Origin: Streptomyces sp. NRRL WC-3605
GTDB taxonomy: Bacteria > Actinomycetota > Actinomycetes > Streptomycetales > Streptomycetaceae
DNA: 64,000 nt
Direction: 5' to 3'
NCBI RefSeq assembly: GCF_001509795.1
Contig: NZ_LLZN01000048.1
Location: 1-64,000, forward strand
The position numbers and the translations under genes were made by a program. The notes beneath the pieces are model-generated. The model was not told the origin of the DNA and searched no databases. It was given only the letters and a program-made list of their open reading frames with translations. Of the stretch, positions 11,296 to 21,369 are shown one piece after another (the first letter of the stretch is position 1; the number at the start of each line of letters is the position of its first letter).

Positions 11296-11520
11296 TTGAA
11301 GCGCGACATCCACCCCGAGTACGTCGAGACGCAGGTCAGCTGCACCTGTGGCGCGTCGTTCACCACCCGCAGCACGATCTCCAGCGGCACCGTCCGCGCC
11401 GAGGTCTGCTCCGAGTGCCACCCGTTCTACACGGGCAAGCAGAAGATCCTCGACACCGGTGGCCGTGTGGCCCGCTTCGAGGCCCGCTTCGGCAAGGCTG
11501 CCGCCGGCTCCAAGAAGTAG
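11296..11520 (+). CDS. rpmE: 50S ribosomal protein L31, zinc-ribbon type
   Basis: Small ribosomal protein (74 aa) of the large subunit. It starts at TTG (11296), supported by TAGGAG five bases upstream and by the family start MKRDIHPEY. Two Cys pairs, CTCG (about 16/18) and CSEC (about 37/40), mark the zinc-containing form, as opposed to the Cys-less, Zur-regulated paralogue. A zinc thiolate protein under sigma-R control fits release of zinc during thiol oxidation. Confidence 0.95.
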   Translation: MKRDIHPEYVETQVSCTCGASFTTRSTISSGTVRAEVCSECHPFYTGKQKILDTGGRVARFEARFGKAAAGSKK

Positions 11521-11532
11521 CGAGCACCGATT

Positions 11533-11582
11533 CGCCGGTCCACGGCCGCGCCCCCACCAGGCGCGCCGGGACCGGCGTTTTT
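11533..11582 (+). terminator. Intrinsic terminator of rpmE
   Basis: CGCCGGTCC (11533-11541) pairs with GGACCGGCG (11569-11577), with a nested GCGCC/GGCGC stem, followed directly by five T residues (11578-11582). It is one of the few Streptomyces terminators here with a real T-tract. Confidence 0.88.
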
Positions 11583-11625
11583 GGTCGCCCGCCCTTCCCT
11601 TCCGTACGTATTTCAGGAGCCCAAG

Positions 11626-12702
<1,077 letters not shown>

Positions 12703-12749
12703 GGACGCCAGGGACCCAGGCACGGACGAGTACGACACGGAGGACTTGC

Positions 12750-13631
12750 GTGCAGCAATCTTTTGGGGGGCGACCCTCGAGCCCCCGCAGCGTGCTGCTC
12801 GCGGAGGTGGCCCAGGCCACCCAGCGGCTGGCCGACGCCGGCGTGCCCTCGCCGCGCAACGACGCCGAGGAGCTCGCGGCGTTCGTGCACGGCGTGAAGC
12901 GCGGCGAGCTGCACTCCGTGAAGGACGCCGACTTCGACGCCCGCTACTGGGAGGTCATCGCCCGGCGCGAGCAGCGTGAGCCGCTCCAGCACATCACCGG
13001 ACGGGCCTACTTCCGCTACCTCGAACTCCACGTCGGGCCCGGGGTGTTCGTGCCCCGGCCCGAGACCGAGTCCGTCGTCGGCTGGGCCATAGACGCGGTC
13101 CGCGCGATGGACGTCGTCGAGCCCTGCATCGTCGACCTGTGCACCGGCTCCGGCGCCATCGCGCTCGCCCTGGCCCAGGAGGTCCCGCGCTCCCGCGTGC
13201 ACGCCGTGGAGCTGTCCGAGGACGCCCTGCGCTGGACCCGCAGGAACGTCGAGGGGTCCAGGGTCGAGCTGCGCCAGGGCGACGCCCTGGACGCCTTCCG
13301 CGACCTCGACGGCCAGGTGGACCTGGTCATCTCCAACCCGCCGTACATCCCGCTCACCGAGTGGGAGTACGTCGCCCCCGAGGCCCGGGACTACGACCCC
13401 GAGCTCGCCCTGTTCTCCGGCGAGGACGGCCTGGACCTCATCCGGGGCATCGAGCGCACCGCGCACCGCCTGCTGCGGCCCGGCGGCGTCGTCGTCATCG
13501 AGCACGCCGACACCCAGGGCGGCCAGGTGCCGTGGATCTTCACCGAGGAGCGGGGCTGGGCCGACGCCGCCGACCACCCCGACCTGAACAACCGCCCCCG
13601 GTTCGCGACCGCCCGGAAGGCGCTGCCGTGA
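12750..13631 (+). CDS. prmC: Release factor glutamine N5-methyltransferase
   Basis: Methylates the GGQ glutamine of release factors using S-adenosylmethionine (293 aa). The N-terminal helical domain is followed by a Rossmann methyltransferase with VDLCTGSGAIALALA and the substrate motif NPPY (about 196-199, in VISNPPYIP). GTG start 47 bases after prfA, with CGGAGGA upstream. The prfA-prmC-tsaC order is a common bacterial operon. Confidence 0.95.
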   Translation: MQQSFGGRPSSPRSVLLAEVAQATQRLADAGVPSPRNDAEELAAFVHGVKRGELHSVKDADFDARYWEVIARREQREPLQHITGRAYFRYLELHVGPGVFVPRPETESVVGWAIDAVRAMDVVEPCIVDLCTGSGAIALALAQEVPRSRVHAVELSEDALRWTRRNVEGSRVELRQGDALDAFRDLDGQVDLVISNPPYIPLTEWEYVAPEARDYDPELALFSGEDGLDLIRGIERTAHRLLRPGGVVVIEHADTQGGQVPWIFTEERGWADAADHPDLNNRPRFATARKALP

Positions 13632-13683
13632 CCGCCCCCCGAGCTCTTGTCCGGAAGTACGTGTACGAGGAGGCCCGCTAGAC

Positions 13684-14331
13684 ATGGCACGGCGATACGA
13701 CACCAACGACGCGACCGACCGTACGACGGGTCTGCGTGAGGCCGCGTCCGCCGTCCGCCGAGGCGAGCTCGTGGTCCTCCCGACCGACACGGTGTACGGC
13801 ATCGGGGCCGACGCGTTCACCAAGGAGGCCGTCGGCGACCTGCTGGAGGCCAAGGGACGCGGCCGGAGCATGCCGACCCCCGTCCTGATCGGCTCCCCGA
13901 ACACGCTCCACGGACTCGTCACCGACTTCTCCGAGTCGGCCTGGGAGCTGGTCGACGCGTTCTGGCCGGGCGCGCTCACCCTGGTCGCCCGGCACCAGCC
14001 GTCCCTGCAGTGGGACCTCGGCGACACCCGGGGCACGGTCGCCGTGCGCATGCCGCTGCACCCGGTCGCCATCGAGCTGCTGACCGAGGTCGGCCCGATG
14101 GCCGTGTCCTCGGCGAACCTCACCGGGCACCCGGCGCCGGAGAACTGCGACGCCGCGCAGGAGATGCTCGGCGACTCGGTCTCCGTCTACCTGGACGGCG
14201 GCCCCACCCCGGGCAACGTGCCCTCCTCCATCGTCGACGTCACCCGCGAGGTGCCGTTGCTGCTCCGCGCGGGTGCCATCTCGGCGGAGGAGCTGCGCAA
14301 GGTCGTACCCGACCTCGAGGTGGCCAATTGA
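13684..14331 (+). CDS. tsaC: L-threonylcarbamoyladenylate synthase (Sua5/YrdC family)
   Basis: Makes threonylcarbamoyl-AMP from threonine, bicarbonate and ATP for the t6A37 modification of ANN-decoding tRNAs (215 aa; YrdC domain only, no C-terminal Sua5 domain). Visible motifs are LPTDTVYGIGADA, KGRGRSMPTPVL near the ATP site, and the SSANLTGHPA segment. ATG at 13684 after AGGAGGCCC. It uses threonine, the product of the cluster at the window start, though the link is only local. Confidence 0.93.
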   Translation: MARRYDTNDATDRTTGLREAASAVRRGELVVLPTDTVYGIGADAFTKEAVGDLLEAKGRGRSMPTPVLIGSPNTLHGLVTDFSESAWELVDAFWPGALTLVARHQPSLQWDLGDTRGTVAVRMPLHPVAIELLTEVGPMAVSSANLTGHPAPENCDAAQEMLGDSVSVYLDGGPTPGNVPSSIVDVTREVPLLLRAGAISAEELRKVVPDLEVAN

Positions 14332-14383
14332 CAGCCCCTGAATCCCCCAGGGTCTCGGCTGCGCCCGGGCAGGGGGGACCCCC

Positions 14384-15052
14384 ATGCGTGGCATAGGCGA
14401 CGGGGAGAGCGCGGCGGAGATCACGACGACCTTCGTCGGCCTCCCGCGTGACAGCTTCCGCATCCTCCACGTCAGCACCGGCAACGTCTGCCGCTCACCG
14501 ATCACCGAGCGGCTGACCCGTCATTTCGTGCAGGAGCGGCTCGGTGTGCTGGGCCGCTCCCTCATCGTGGAGAGCGCCGGCACCTGGGGCCACGAGGGCG
14601 CGCCCATGGAGGCCAACGCCGAGACGGTCCTGGCCGACTTCGGCGCGGACGCCCGCGGCTTCACCGGCCGCGAGCTCCTCGACGAGCACGTCATCATGGC
14701 CGACCTGGTCCTGACGGCGACCCGCGACCACCGCGCCCAGGTCATCTCCATGGGGCACTCGGCGGGCCTGCGCACCTTCACGCTGAAGGAGTTCACCCGC
14801 CTGGTCCGCGCCATAGACCCGGCCACCCTCCCTCCGCTCGAGGACGGCGTGGTGCAGCGCGCGCGTGCGCTGGTGCGTGCCGCGGCGGCTCTACGCGGGT
14901 GGCTTCTGGCGCCGACGGCGGAGGCGGACGAGGTGTACGACCCGTACGGGGCGCCGCTGACGTTCTTCCGCTCGGTGGGCGAGGAGATACACGAGGCGCT
15001 GGACCCGGTGGTGACGGCGCTGACGGGGGTGCCCGCCAGGTCGTGTCCGTGA
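14384..15052 (+). CDS. Low-molecular-weight protein-tyrosine-phosphatase homologue lacking the nucleophilic Cys
   Basis: 222 aa, longer than the usual 150-160. The P-loop reads HVSTGNVCRSP (about 29-39): the family has Cys where this protein has Ser31 (codon AGC), while Cys36, Arg37 and the downstream general-acid motif YDPYG are kept. Known members use the first Cys as phosphocysteine nucleophile, so this protein is probably inactive as a classical phosphatase or uses another chemistry. A 20-residue N-terminal extension precedes the fold. ATG follows GGGGGGACC. It lies 52 bases after tsaC and may be co-transcribed. Confidence 0.85.
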   Translation: MRGIGDGESAAEITTTFVGLPRDSFRILHVSTGNVCRSPITERLTRHFVQERLGVLGRSLIVESAGTWGHEGAPMEANAETVLADFGADARGFTGRELLDEHVIMADLVLTATRDHRAQVISMGHSAGLRTFTLKEFTRLVRAIDPATLPPLEDGVVQRARALVRAAAALRGWLLAPTAEADEVYDPYGAPLTFFRSVGEEIHEALDPVVTALTGVPARSCP

Positions 15053-15100
15053 GGTCGCGCCGTCCGCCCGGAGGACGGCGGACGGGACTGCGCGGACACG
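15042..15100 (+). terminator. Nested hairpin after the phosphatase homologue
   Basis: Inner stem CCGTCCGCC (15060-15068) with GGCGGACGG (15077-15085), 8-base loop; outer stem CGTGTCCG (15042-15049) with CGGACACG (15093-15100). The outer left arm lies in the last codons of the gene. No T-run follows. It probably separates this unit from glyA. Confidence 0.55.
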
Positions 15101-15187
15101 CCCCAGGGGCCTAATACGCAGGGCGCCCCCGGCGCACCGGGCCTACATTGGACTCACGTCACCGTCGACGCACGTCCGGAGCCCACC

Positions 15188-16426
15188 ATGTCGGTCACCC
15201 ACACCCTCGAGGCCGATGTCCTGCGGCGGCAGGACCCCCAGCTCGCCGACATCCTGCACGGCGAGCTCGACCGGCAGTCCACGACGCTCCAGCTGATCGC
15301 CGCCGAGAACTTCACGTCCCCGGCCGTCCTGGCGGCCCTCGGCTCGCCCCTGGCCAACAAGTACGCCGAGGGGTATCCGGGCGGCCGGTACCACGGCGGG
15401 TGCGAGATGGCCGACGTGGCCGAGCGGCTCGCCGTGGAGCGCGCCAAGGACCTCTTCGGCGCCGAGCACGCCAACGTGCAGCCCCACTCCGGGTCCTCCG
15501 CCGTGCTCGCCGCGTACGCGGTCCTGCTGCGGCCCGGCGACACCGTCCTCGCCCTCGGCCTGCCCTACGGCGGGCACCTCACGCACGGCTCGCCCGCCAA
15601 CTTCTCCGGCCGCTGGTTCGACTTCGTCCCCTACGGCGTCGACGCGGAGACCGGGCTCATCGACCACGACCAGGTGCGCACGCTCGCCCGCACCCACCGG
15701 CCGAAGGCGATCGTGTGCGGCTCCATCGCCTACCCCCGCCACATCGACCACGCCTTCTTCCGCGAGGTCGCCGACGAGGTCGGGGCGTACCTCATCGCCG
15801 ACGCCGCCCACCCCATCGGGCTGGTGGCCGGGGGAGCGGCGCCCAGCCCGGTGCCGTACGCCGACATCGTGTGCGCGACGACCCACAAGGTGCTGCGCGG
15901 GCCGCGCGGCGGCATGCTCCTGTGCGGGGCCGACCTCGCCGAACGCGTCGACCGCGCGGTGTTCCCGTTCACCCAGGGCGGCGCCCAGATGAACTCCGTC
16001 GCCGCGAAGGCCGTGGCGTTCGGGGAGGCCGCCACGCCGGCGTTCGCCGCGTACGCGCACCAGGTCGTCGCCAACGCGCGCACGCTCGCCGCCGGCCTCG
16101 CCGCGCACGGGCTGGTCGTCACCACGGGCGGCACGGACACCCACCTCGTCACCGCCGACCCGACGCCCCTCGGCGTCGACGGCCGCACGGCCCGCGCCCG
16201 GCTCGCGGCGGCCGGGGTGGTCCTGGACTGCTGCGCGCTGCCGCACGGCGACGTCCGGGGCCTGCGGCTCGGCACGGCGGCCGTCACCACCCAGGGCATG
16301 GGCGAGCGGGAGATGACACGGGTGGCGGCGCTGATCGCGCGCGTGCTGCGCGGGGACGACGAACGTCACACGGCCCGTGAGGAGGTACGGGAGCTGACCG
16401 CCGGATTCCCGCCCTACCCCCGGTGA
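15188..16426 (+). CDS. glyA: Serine hydroxymethyltransferase
   Basis: PLP enzyme (412 aa) interconverting serine and glycine with tetrahydrofolate. The PLP lysine sits in TTHKVLRGPRGG (about K234). Also visible are the folate/phosphate region HGSPANFSG and the QLIAAENFTSPAV motif near the N-terminus. ATG preceded by GGAG. A weak -10 (TACATT, 15144-15149) lies upstream. Streptomyces usually carry more than one glyA; this is the paralogue upstream of the ATP synthase operon, so its specific role may overlap with others. Confidence 0.93.
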   Translation: MSVTHTLEADVLRRQDPQLADILHGELDRQSTTLQLIAAENFTSPAVLAALGSPLANKYAEGYPGGRYHGGCEMADVAERLAVERAKDLFGAEHANVQPHSGSSAVLAAYAVLLRPGDTVLALGLPYGGHLTHGSPANFSGRWFDFVPYGVDAETGLIDHDQVRTLARTHRPKAIVCGSIAYPRHIDHAFFREVADEVGAYLIADAAHPIGLVAGGAAPSPVPYADIVCATTHKVLRGPRGGMLLCGADLAERVDRAVFPFTQGGAQMNSVAAKAVAFGEAATPAFAAYAHQVVANARTLAAGLAAHGLVVTTGGTDTHLVTADPTPLGVDGRTARARLAAAGVVLDCCALPHGDVRGLRLGTAAVTTQGMGEREMTRVAALIARVLRGDDERHTAREEVRELTAGFPPYPR

Positions 16427-16565
16427 GACGGGGTACCCGCGCCGGGCACACAGCGACACGTGCAACCATCGTCGTTACCCGGGAGTCCCCTCACATATGC
16501 GTCGCGTACGCCACCGTCGCTAGGGTGTGGGGCTGAGATGGCCGGCGAGACTTGTGGGGAAGCCC

Positions 16566-17867
16566 GTGCGTGAATACCTGCTGACGCTCTGTGTCACGGC
16601 CGCGGTGACGTATCTGCTGACAGGGCCGGTGCGGAAGTTCGCGATCGTGGCGGGGGCGATGCCGGAGATCCGGGCGCGTGACGTGCACCGGGAACCCACT
16701 CCGCGGCTCGGCGGGATCGCGATGTTCTTCGGCCTGTGCGCCGGACTGCTGGTCGCGGACCACCTCACGAACCTCAGCGCGGTCTTCGAGAAGTCCAACG
16801 AACCGCGGGCGCTGCTCTCCGGAGCGGCGCTGATCTGGCTGATCGGCGTCCTGGACGACAAGTTCGAGATCGACGCCCTGATCAAGCTGGGCGGTCAGGT
16901 GATCGCCGCGGGTGTGATGGTCATGCAGGGCCTGACCATCCTGTGGCTGCCCATCCCGAAGGTCGGCACGGTCGCGCTGACCCAGTGGCAGGGCACGCTG
17001 CTGACGGTGGCCCTCGTCGTCATCACCATCAACGCGGTCAACTTCGTCGACGGGCTCGACGGTCTCGCGGCCGGCATGGTGTGCATCGCGGCGGCGGCGT
17101 TCTTCATGTACGCCTACCGCATCTGGTACTCGTACGGCATCGAGGCGGCGGCGCCCGCGACGCTCTTCTCGGCCATCCTCATGGGCATGTGCCTGGGCTT
17201 CCTGCCGCACAACATGCACCCGGCGCGGATCTTCATGGGCGACTCCGGCTCGATGCTGATCGGGCTGGTCCTGGCGGCCGGCGCGATCTCCGTCACCGGC
17301 CAGGTCGACCCGGACAACCTCTTCGGCGGGTCCGAGCGCAGCGCGGTGCACCAGATGGTGCCCCTGTACATCCCGCTGCTGATGCCGCTCACGATCATCG
17401 CGATCCCGGCGGCCGACCTGATCCTGGCGATCGTGCGCCGCACCTGGCGCGGCCAGTCGCCGTTCGCCGCGGACCGGGGACATCTGCACCACCGGCTGCT
17501 GGAGATCGGCCACTCCCACAGCCGCGCGGTGCTGATCATGTACTTCTGGTCGGCCCTGATCGCCTTCGGCGCGCTCGCCTACTCGGTCAACTCGGCGTCC
17601 ATGTGGATCGTCCTCGGCGTCGTCTTCCTCAGTGCCATCGGCCTGGGCCTCCTGCTCCTCCCTCGCTTCACCCCGCGCACCCCCCGCTGGGCGGAACACT
17701 TCGTCCCACCGCGCTACCGCCGCCGCCGTTCCGCCCGCCACTCCACGGACCCGACCACGCCGGCCGCGGCGACGACGGAGGACACCGAACTCCGCACCCC
17801 GGTCGCCGCGGGAGCCGCGGGCCCCAACGGGGCGACGGCGCTGGGGTCCCGTTCACGGTCCAGGTGA
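16566..17867 (+). CDS. Undecaprenyl-phosphate glycosyl-1-phosphate transferase (WecA/MraY family)
   Basis: Polytopic membrane enzyme (about 433 aa, around ten or eleven helices) that transfers a sugar-1-phosphate, probably N-acetylglucosamine, onto a polyprenyl phosphate to start cell-wall glycopolymer synthesis. Motifs: LDDKFE, NAVNFVDGLDGLAAG, MGDSGSMLIGL and HLHHRLLEIGHSH (the HxHH motif of the superfamily). The C-terminus is a Pro/Arg-rich cytoplasmic tail. Start chosen at GTG 16566 after GGGGAAG; in-frame GTG 16527 and 16554 are alternatives. It sits directly upstream of atpI, as in other Streptomyces. Confidence 0.9.
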   Translation: MREYLLTLCVTAAVTYLLTGPVRKFAIVAGAMPEIRARDVHREPTPRLGGIAMFFGLCAGLLVADHLTNLSAVFEKSNEPRALLSGAALIWLIGVLDDKFEIDALIKLGGQVIAAGVMVMQGLTILWLPIPKVGTVALTQWQGTLLTVALVVITINAVNFVDGLDGLAAGMVCIAAAAFFMYAYRIWYSYGIEAAAPATLFSAILMGMCLGFLPHNMHPARIFMGDSGSMLIGLVLAAGAISVTGQVDPDNLFGGSERSAVHQMVPLYIPLLMPLTIIAIPAADLILAIVRRTWRGQSPFAADRGHLHHRLLEIGHSHSRAVLIMYFWSALIAFGALAYSVNSASMWIVLGVVFLSAIGLGLLLLPRFTPRTPRWAEHFVPPRYRRRRSARHSTDPTTPAAATTEDTELRTPVAAGAAGPNGATALGSRSRSR

Positions 17868-17984
17868 GAAGTGCCGCAAGGTAAGAATCTGACGAGAGCA
17901 TTGCCAAGTCATGGGGGAACGAAGCGCCCCAATATCAGACAAGCCGCCCCGTGAAACGCACAGACGCGCGCCGTCACCCTCATG

Positions 17985-18000
17985 TGTGACAGTAGGCACA
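17985..18000 (+). promoter_or_regulatory. Crp-like box 1 upstream of atpI
   Basis: TGTGA-N6-GCACA. The core GTG(N6)GGCAC also fits the GTG(N)6GNCAC motif described for Streptomyces Crp. Nine of ten half-site bases match the classical TGTGA-N6-TCACA. Position relative to the start site is unknown. Confidence 0.45.
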
Positions 18001-18029
18001 CTCCCAGGTAAAGACCTCATCAAATAGTT

Positions 18030-18045
18030 TGTGATACGGTTCACG
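18030..18045 (+). promoter_or_regulatory. Crp-like box 2 upstream of atpI
   Basis: TGTGA-N6-TCACG, again nine of ten bases of the classical Crp palindrome, centred 45 bases downstream of box 1. Two such boxes in the same gap are unlikely by chance in DNA this GC-rich. Confidence 0.45.
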
Positions 18046-18172
18046 AGAACCCCCCGGACAGAGCCGTAGGACCGCAGTGCGACGGTCCACCGGCGTGAGG
18101 TTCTCTCTCCACCCGGGACTACGCTCGTCCATGACGACACCCTGCCCCCACCGTGAAAGCGGAGTTGCCGCC

Positions 18173-18619
18173 ATGCCGTCCAATGACGCCCGCACCCTGC
18201 TCCAGGCCGGTGCGCCCACAGCCGCCGCCGGCGCCGTAGCCGCCGTCGTCAGCGGTGTGGTCGCCGGTGGCAAGGGCGCGATCGGGGCCGTCGTCGCGAC
18301 GCTGGTCGTGCTCCTCTTCATGGGGCTCGGTCTCTTCATCCTGCAGCGCACTGCCAAATCGCTTCCGCACCTGTTCCAGGCCATGGGGCTGATGCTCTAC
18401 GCCGCGCAGATCCTGCTGCTCTTCATCTTCATGGCCGCGTTCAAGAACACGACGCTGTTCAACCCGAGGGCCTTCGCCATCACCCTGCTCGCGACCACAC
18501 TCGTGTGGATCGCCGCGCAGACCCGGGCCCACATGAAGGCCAAGATCCTCTACGTGGAACCCGATTCGGACGCCTCCGCCAAGGACGGCAGCTCCGAAAA
18601 GACGGGGCATTCGTCGTGA
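18173..18619 (+). CDS. atpI: ATP synthase accessory protein I
   Basis: Small membrane protein (148 aa, about four hydrophobic segments) that opens the ATP synthase operon. AtpI helps assemble the c-ring or handles magnesium in other bacteria, and is not essential. Sequence similarity across phyla is low; the call rests on position, size and topology. ATG at 18173 with GGAG eight bases upstream. The tail is hydrophilic and Ser/Asp-rich. A 224-base gap to atpB follows. Confidence 0.85.
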   Translation: MPSNDARTLLQAGAPTAAAGAVAAVVSGVVAGGKGAIGAVVATLVVLLFMGLGLFILQRTAKSLPHLFQAMGLMLYAAQILLLFIFMAAFKNTTLFNPRAFAITLLATTLVWIAAQTRAHMKAKILYVEPDSDASAKDGSSEKTGHSS

Positions 18620-18844
18620 GGGGTAGGGGCGGGATAAAGGCACTTGAGAAGTCCTGCTATCGTCCGGTGCCAACTGCGGCATCGCGGGCGCGGGCATCCG
18701 AGCTGACGCCTGCTCAATCGCGAGGCGAGATGCCCCCCAGCCGCCCCCATATCCGTAACACCAGTCCCGTGCCGACCCGCGGCCTCGCGCCGCGCCGACA
18801 CAACGAGGTTGCCGTACCTATGCGCCACGCTGAAGGAGCCCGCG

Positions 18845-19666
18845 GTGAGTGCTGACCCGACGCAGGTGCTCGCCTTCGAGACCGACTGCCACATCTTCGA
18901 CGGCTGTGGCTTCCCGGCTCCCGGCCTGCACTCGTTCCTGTTCGAGCCTCTGTGGGGCGACGCGGACAGCAACGTCTACTTCAACAAGACGATGCTGCTC
19001 GCGCTGCTCGGCTCGATCGTCATCGTCGGCTTCTTCTGGGCCGCGTTCCGCAAGCCGCAGGTCGTTCCGGGCAAGCTGCAGATGGTCGCCGAGGCCGGGT
19101 ACGACTTCATCCGGCGCGGTGTCGTCTACGAGACGATCGGCAAGAAGGAGGGCGAGAAGTACGTTCCGCTGATCGTCTCGCTCTTCTTCTTCATCTGGAT
19201 GATGAACCTGTGGTCGATCATTCCGGTCGCCCAGTTCCCGGTGACGGCGATCATCGCCTACCCGGCTGTGCTCGCGCTCATCGTGTACGTCCTGTGGGTG
19301 TCGCTCACCTTCAAGCGCCACGGTTTCGTCGGGTTCTTCAAGAACGTCACCGGCTACGACAAGTCGCTCGGTGCGGTGCTTCCGCTCGCCATGCTCATCG
19401 AGTTCTTCTCGAACCTGCTGGTGCGGCCGTTCACCCACGCCGTCCGACTCTTCGCGAACATGTTCGCCGGCCACACCCTGCTGCTTCTCTTCACGATCGC
19501 CAGCTGGTACCTGCTGAACGGCATCGGGATCGCCTACGCCGGTGTCTCGTTCATCATGACCGTGGTGATGACGGCCTTCGAGCTCTTCATCCAGGCCCTT
19601 CAGGCGTACGTCTTCGTGCTCCTGACGTGTACCTACATCCAGGGCGCGCTCGCCGAGCACCACTGA
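18845..19666 (+). CDS. atpB: ATP synthase F0 subunit a
   Basis: Stator proton channel (273 aa) in the membrane. The essential arginine is in THAVRLFANMFAGH (about R201), which faces the c-ring glutamate. About six hydrophobic segments; the ELFIQALQAYVF motif near the C-terminus is typical. GTG start at 18845 with AAGGAG seven bases upstream. The preceding 224-base gap could hold a secondary promoter, but I see no strong one. Confidence 0.97.
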   Translation: MSADPTQVLAFETDCHIFDGCGFPAPGLHSFLFEPLWGDADSNVYFNKTMLLALLGSIVIVGFFWAAFRKPQVVPGKLQMVAEAGYDFIRRGVVYETIGKKEGEKYVPLIVSLFFFIWMMNLWSIIPVAQFPVTAIIAYPAVLALIVYVLWVSLTFKRHGFVGFFKNVTGYDKSLGAVLPLAMLIEFFSNLLVRPFTHAVRLFANMFAGHTLLLLFTIASWYLLNGIGIAYAGVSFIMTVVMTAFELFIQALQAYVFVLLTCTYIQGALAEHH

Positions 19667-19720
19667 GCCTTCCCCCCTCGATCCCAAGTCGTCCGGTGGC
19701 CAACCCCCACCGGTCCGTAA

Positions 19721-19969
<249 letters not shown>

Positions 19970-20011
19970 TCTGACGATCCACGACCAGCCGACTAGACGA
20001 AAGGCACTGAC

Positions 20012-20557
20012 ATGAGCCAACTGCTCATTGTGGCGGCCGAGGAGATGGAAAACCCCCTCGTCCCGCCGGTCCCCGAGCTCGTCATCGGCCTCATCGCCTT
20101 CGTCATCGTCTTCGGCTTCCTCGCCTGGAAGCTCCTCCCGAACATCAACAAGGTTCTGGAGCAGCGTCGCGAGGCCATCGAGGGCGGTATCGAGAAGGCC
20201 GAGGCCGCGCAGACCGAGGCCCAGAGCGTTCTTGAGCAGTACAAGGCTCAGCTCGCCGAGGCCCGGCACGAGGCCGCGCGTCTGCGCCAGGAGGCGCAGG
20301 AGCAGGGCGCCACGCTCATCACCGAGATGCGCGCGGAAGGCCAGCGGCAGCGTGAGGAGATCGTCGCCGCCGGTCACGCCCAGATCGAGGCCGACCGCAA
20401 GGCCGCCGCGTCCGCGCTGCGCCAGGACGTCGGCAAGCTCGCCACCGAACTGGCCGGCAAGCTCGTCGGCGAGTCCCTCGAGGACCACGCCCGGCAGAGC
20501 CGCGTCATCGACCGCTTCCTCGACGAGCTCGAGGAGAAGGCCGAGGCCGGACGATGA
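20012..20557 (+). CDS. atpF: ATP synthase F0 subunit b
   Basis: Peripheral stalk subunit (181 aa): one N-terminal membrane helix (about 25-45, LVIGLIAFVIVFGFLAWKLL) and a long charged Ala/Glu/Arg coiled coil. Preceded by GAAAGG. Its last four bases overlap the atpH start (ATGA), indicating translational coupling. Confidence 0.97.
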   Translation: MSQLLIVAAEEMENPLVPPVPELVIGLIAFVIVFGFLAWKLLPNINKVLEQRREAIEGGIEKAEAAQTEAQSVLEQYKAQLAEARHEAARLRQEAQEQGATLITEMRAEGQRQREEIVAAGHAQIEADRKAAASALRQDVGKLATELAGKLVGESLEDHARQSRVIDRFLDELEEKAEAGR

Positions 20558-21369
20558 ACGGAGCGAGCCGCGAGGCCCTGGCAGCCGCACGTGAGCGACT
20601 CGACGCGCTGACGGACAACACGTCCGTCGACGCCGGACGGCTCGCCGACGAGCTGGCCGCCGTCACCGCGCTGCTCGACCGCGAGGTGTCGCTGCGTCGG
20701 GTCCTCACCGACCCGGCGCAGGCCGGCGAGGCCAAGGCCGACCTGGCCCGGCGTCTGCTCGGCAACCAGGTCGGCGGCGAGACCGCCGACCTGCTGGGCG
20801 GCATGGTGCGCTCCCGCTGGTCGCAGTCCCGCGACCTGGTGGACGCGCTGGAGGAGCTGGCGAACACCGCCGACCTCACGGCCGCCCAGAAGGCGGGCAC
20901 GCTCGACGACGTCGAGGACGAGCTGTTCCGGTTCGGCCGGATCGTCTCCTCCAGCACGGAGCTGCGTGCCGCGCTCACCGACCGTGCCGCCACCACCTCG
21001 GCCAAGAGCGAGCTGCTGCGCAGCCTCCTCGGCGGCCGGGCCAGGGCGACCACCGAGCGTCTGGTGACGCGCCTCGTGACCGCGCCGCGTGGACGTAGCC
21101 TGGAGTCGGGACTGGAGTCCCTGTCCAAGCTCGCCGCCGACCGCCGGGAGCGCATGGTCGCCGTCGTCACCTCGGCGGTGCCGCTGAGCGACCGGCAGAA
21201 GCAGCGCCTGGGCGCCGCCCTCGCCAAGGTCTACGGCCGCCAGATGCACCTCAATCTCGACGTGGACCCCGAGGTCGTCGGAGGCATCCGGGTGCAGGTC
21301 GGCGACGAGGTCATCAACGGCGCGATCGCGGACCGCATCGAGGACGCCGGCCGCCGCCTGGCGGGCTAG
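20554..21369 (+). CDS. atpH: ATP synthase F1 subunit delta
   Basis: Connects F1 to the b stalk (271 aa). Actinobacterial delta subunits carry an extra roughly 100-residue N-terminal part compared with E. coli, as seen here; this is not the b-delta fusion of mycobacteria, because atpF is separate. The C-terminal segment DPEVVGGIRVQVGDEVINGAI is family-typical. Overlaps atpF by 4 bases. Confidence 0.96.
   Translation: MNGASREALAAARERLDALTDNTSVDAGRLADELAAVTALLDREVSLRRVLTDPAQAGEAKADLARRLLGNQVGGETADLLGGMVRSRWSQSRDLVDALEELANTADLTAAQKAGTLDDVEDELFRFGRIVSSSTELRAALTDRAATTSAKSELLRSLLGGRARATTERLVTRLVTAPRGRSLESGLESLSKLAADRRERMVAVVTSAVPLSDRQKQRLGAALAKVYGRQMHLNLDVDPEVVGGIRVQVGDEVINGAIADRIEDAGRRLAG

Larger units (their letters stand above)
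17868..18172 (+). other. Intergenic control region before the atp operon
   Basis: 305 bases without a gene. It contains two Crp-like palindromes (listed separately) 45 bases apart and AT-rich sequence (CAAATAGTTT) between them, so it probably contains the main operon promoter. An ATG at 18131, in frame with atpI, lacks a good ribosome binding site. Confidence 0.6.

Noticed and set aside
15053..15187. Glycine riboswitch upstream of glyA
   Set aside because: The gap is short and occupied mostly by the hairpin of the preceding gene; no tandem aptamer-like architecture seen.
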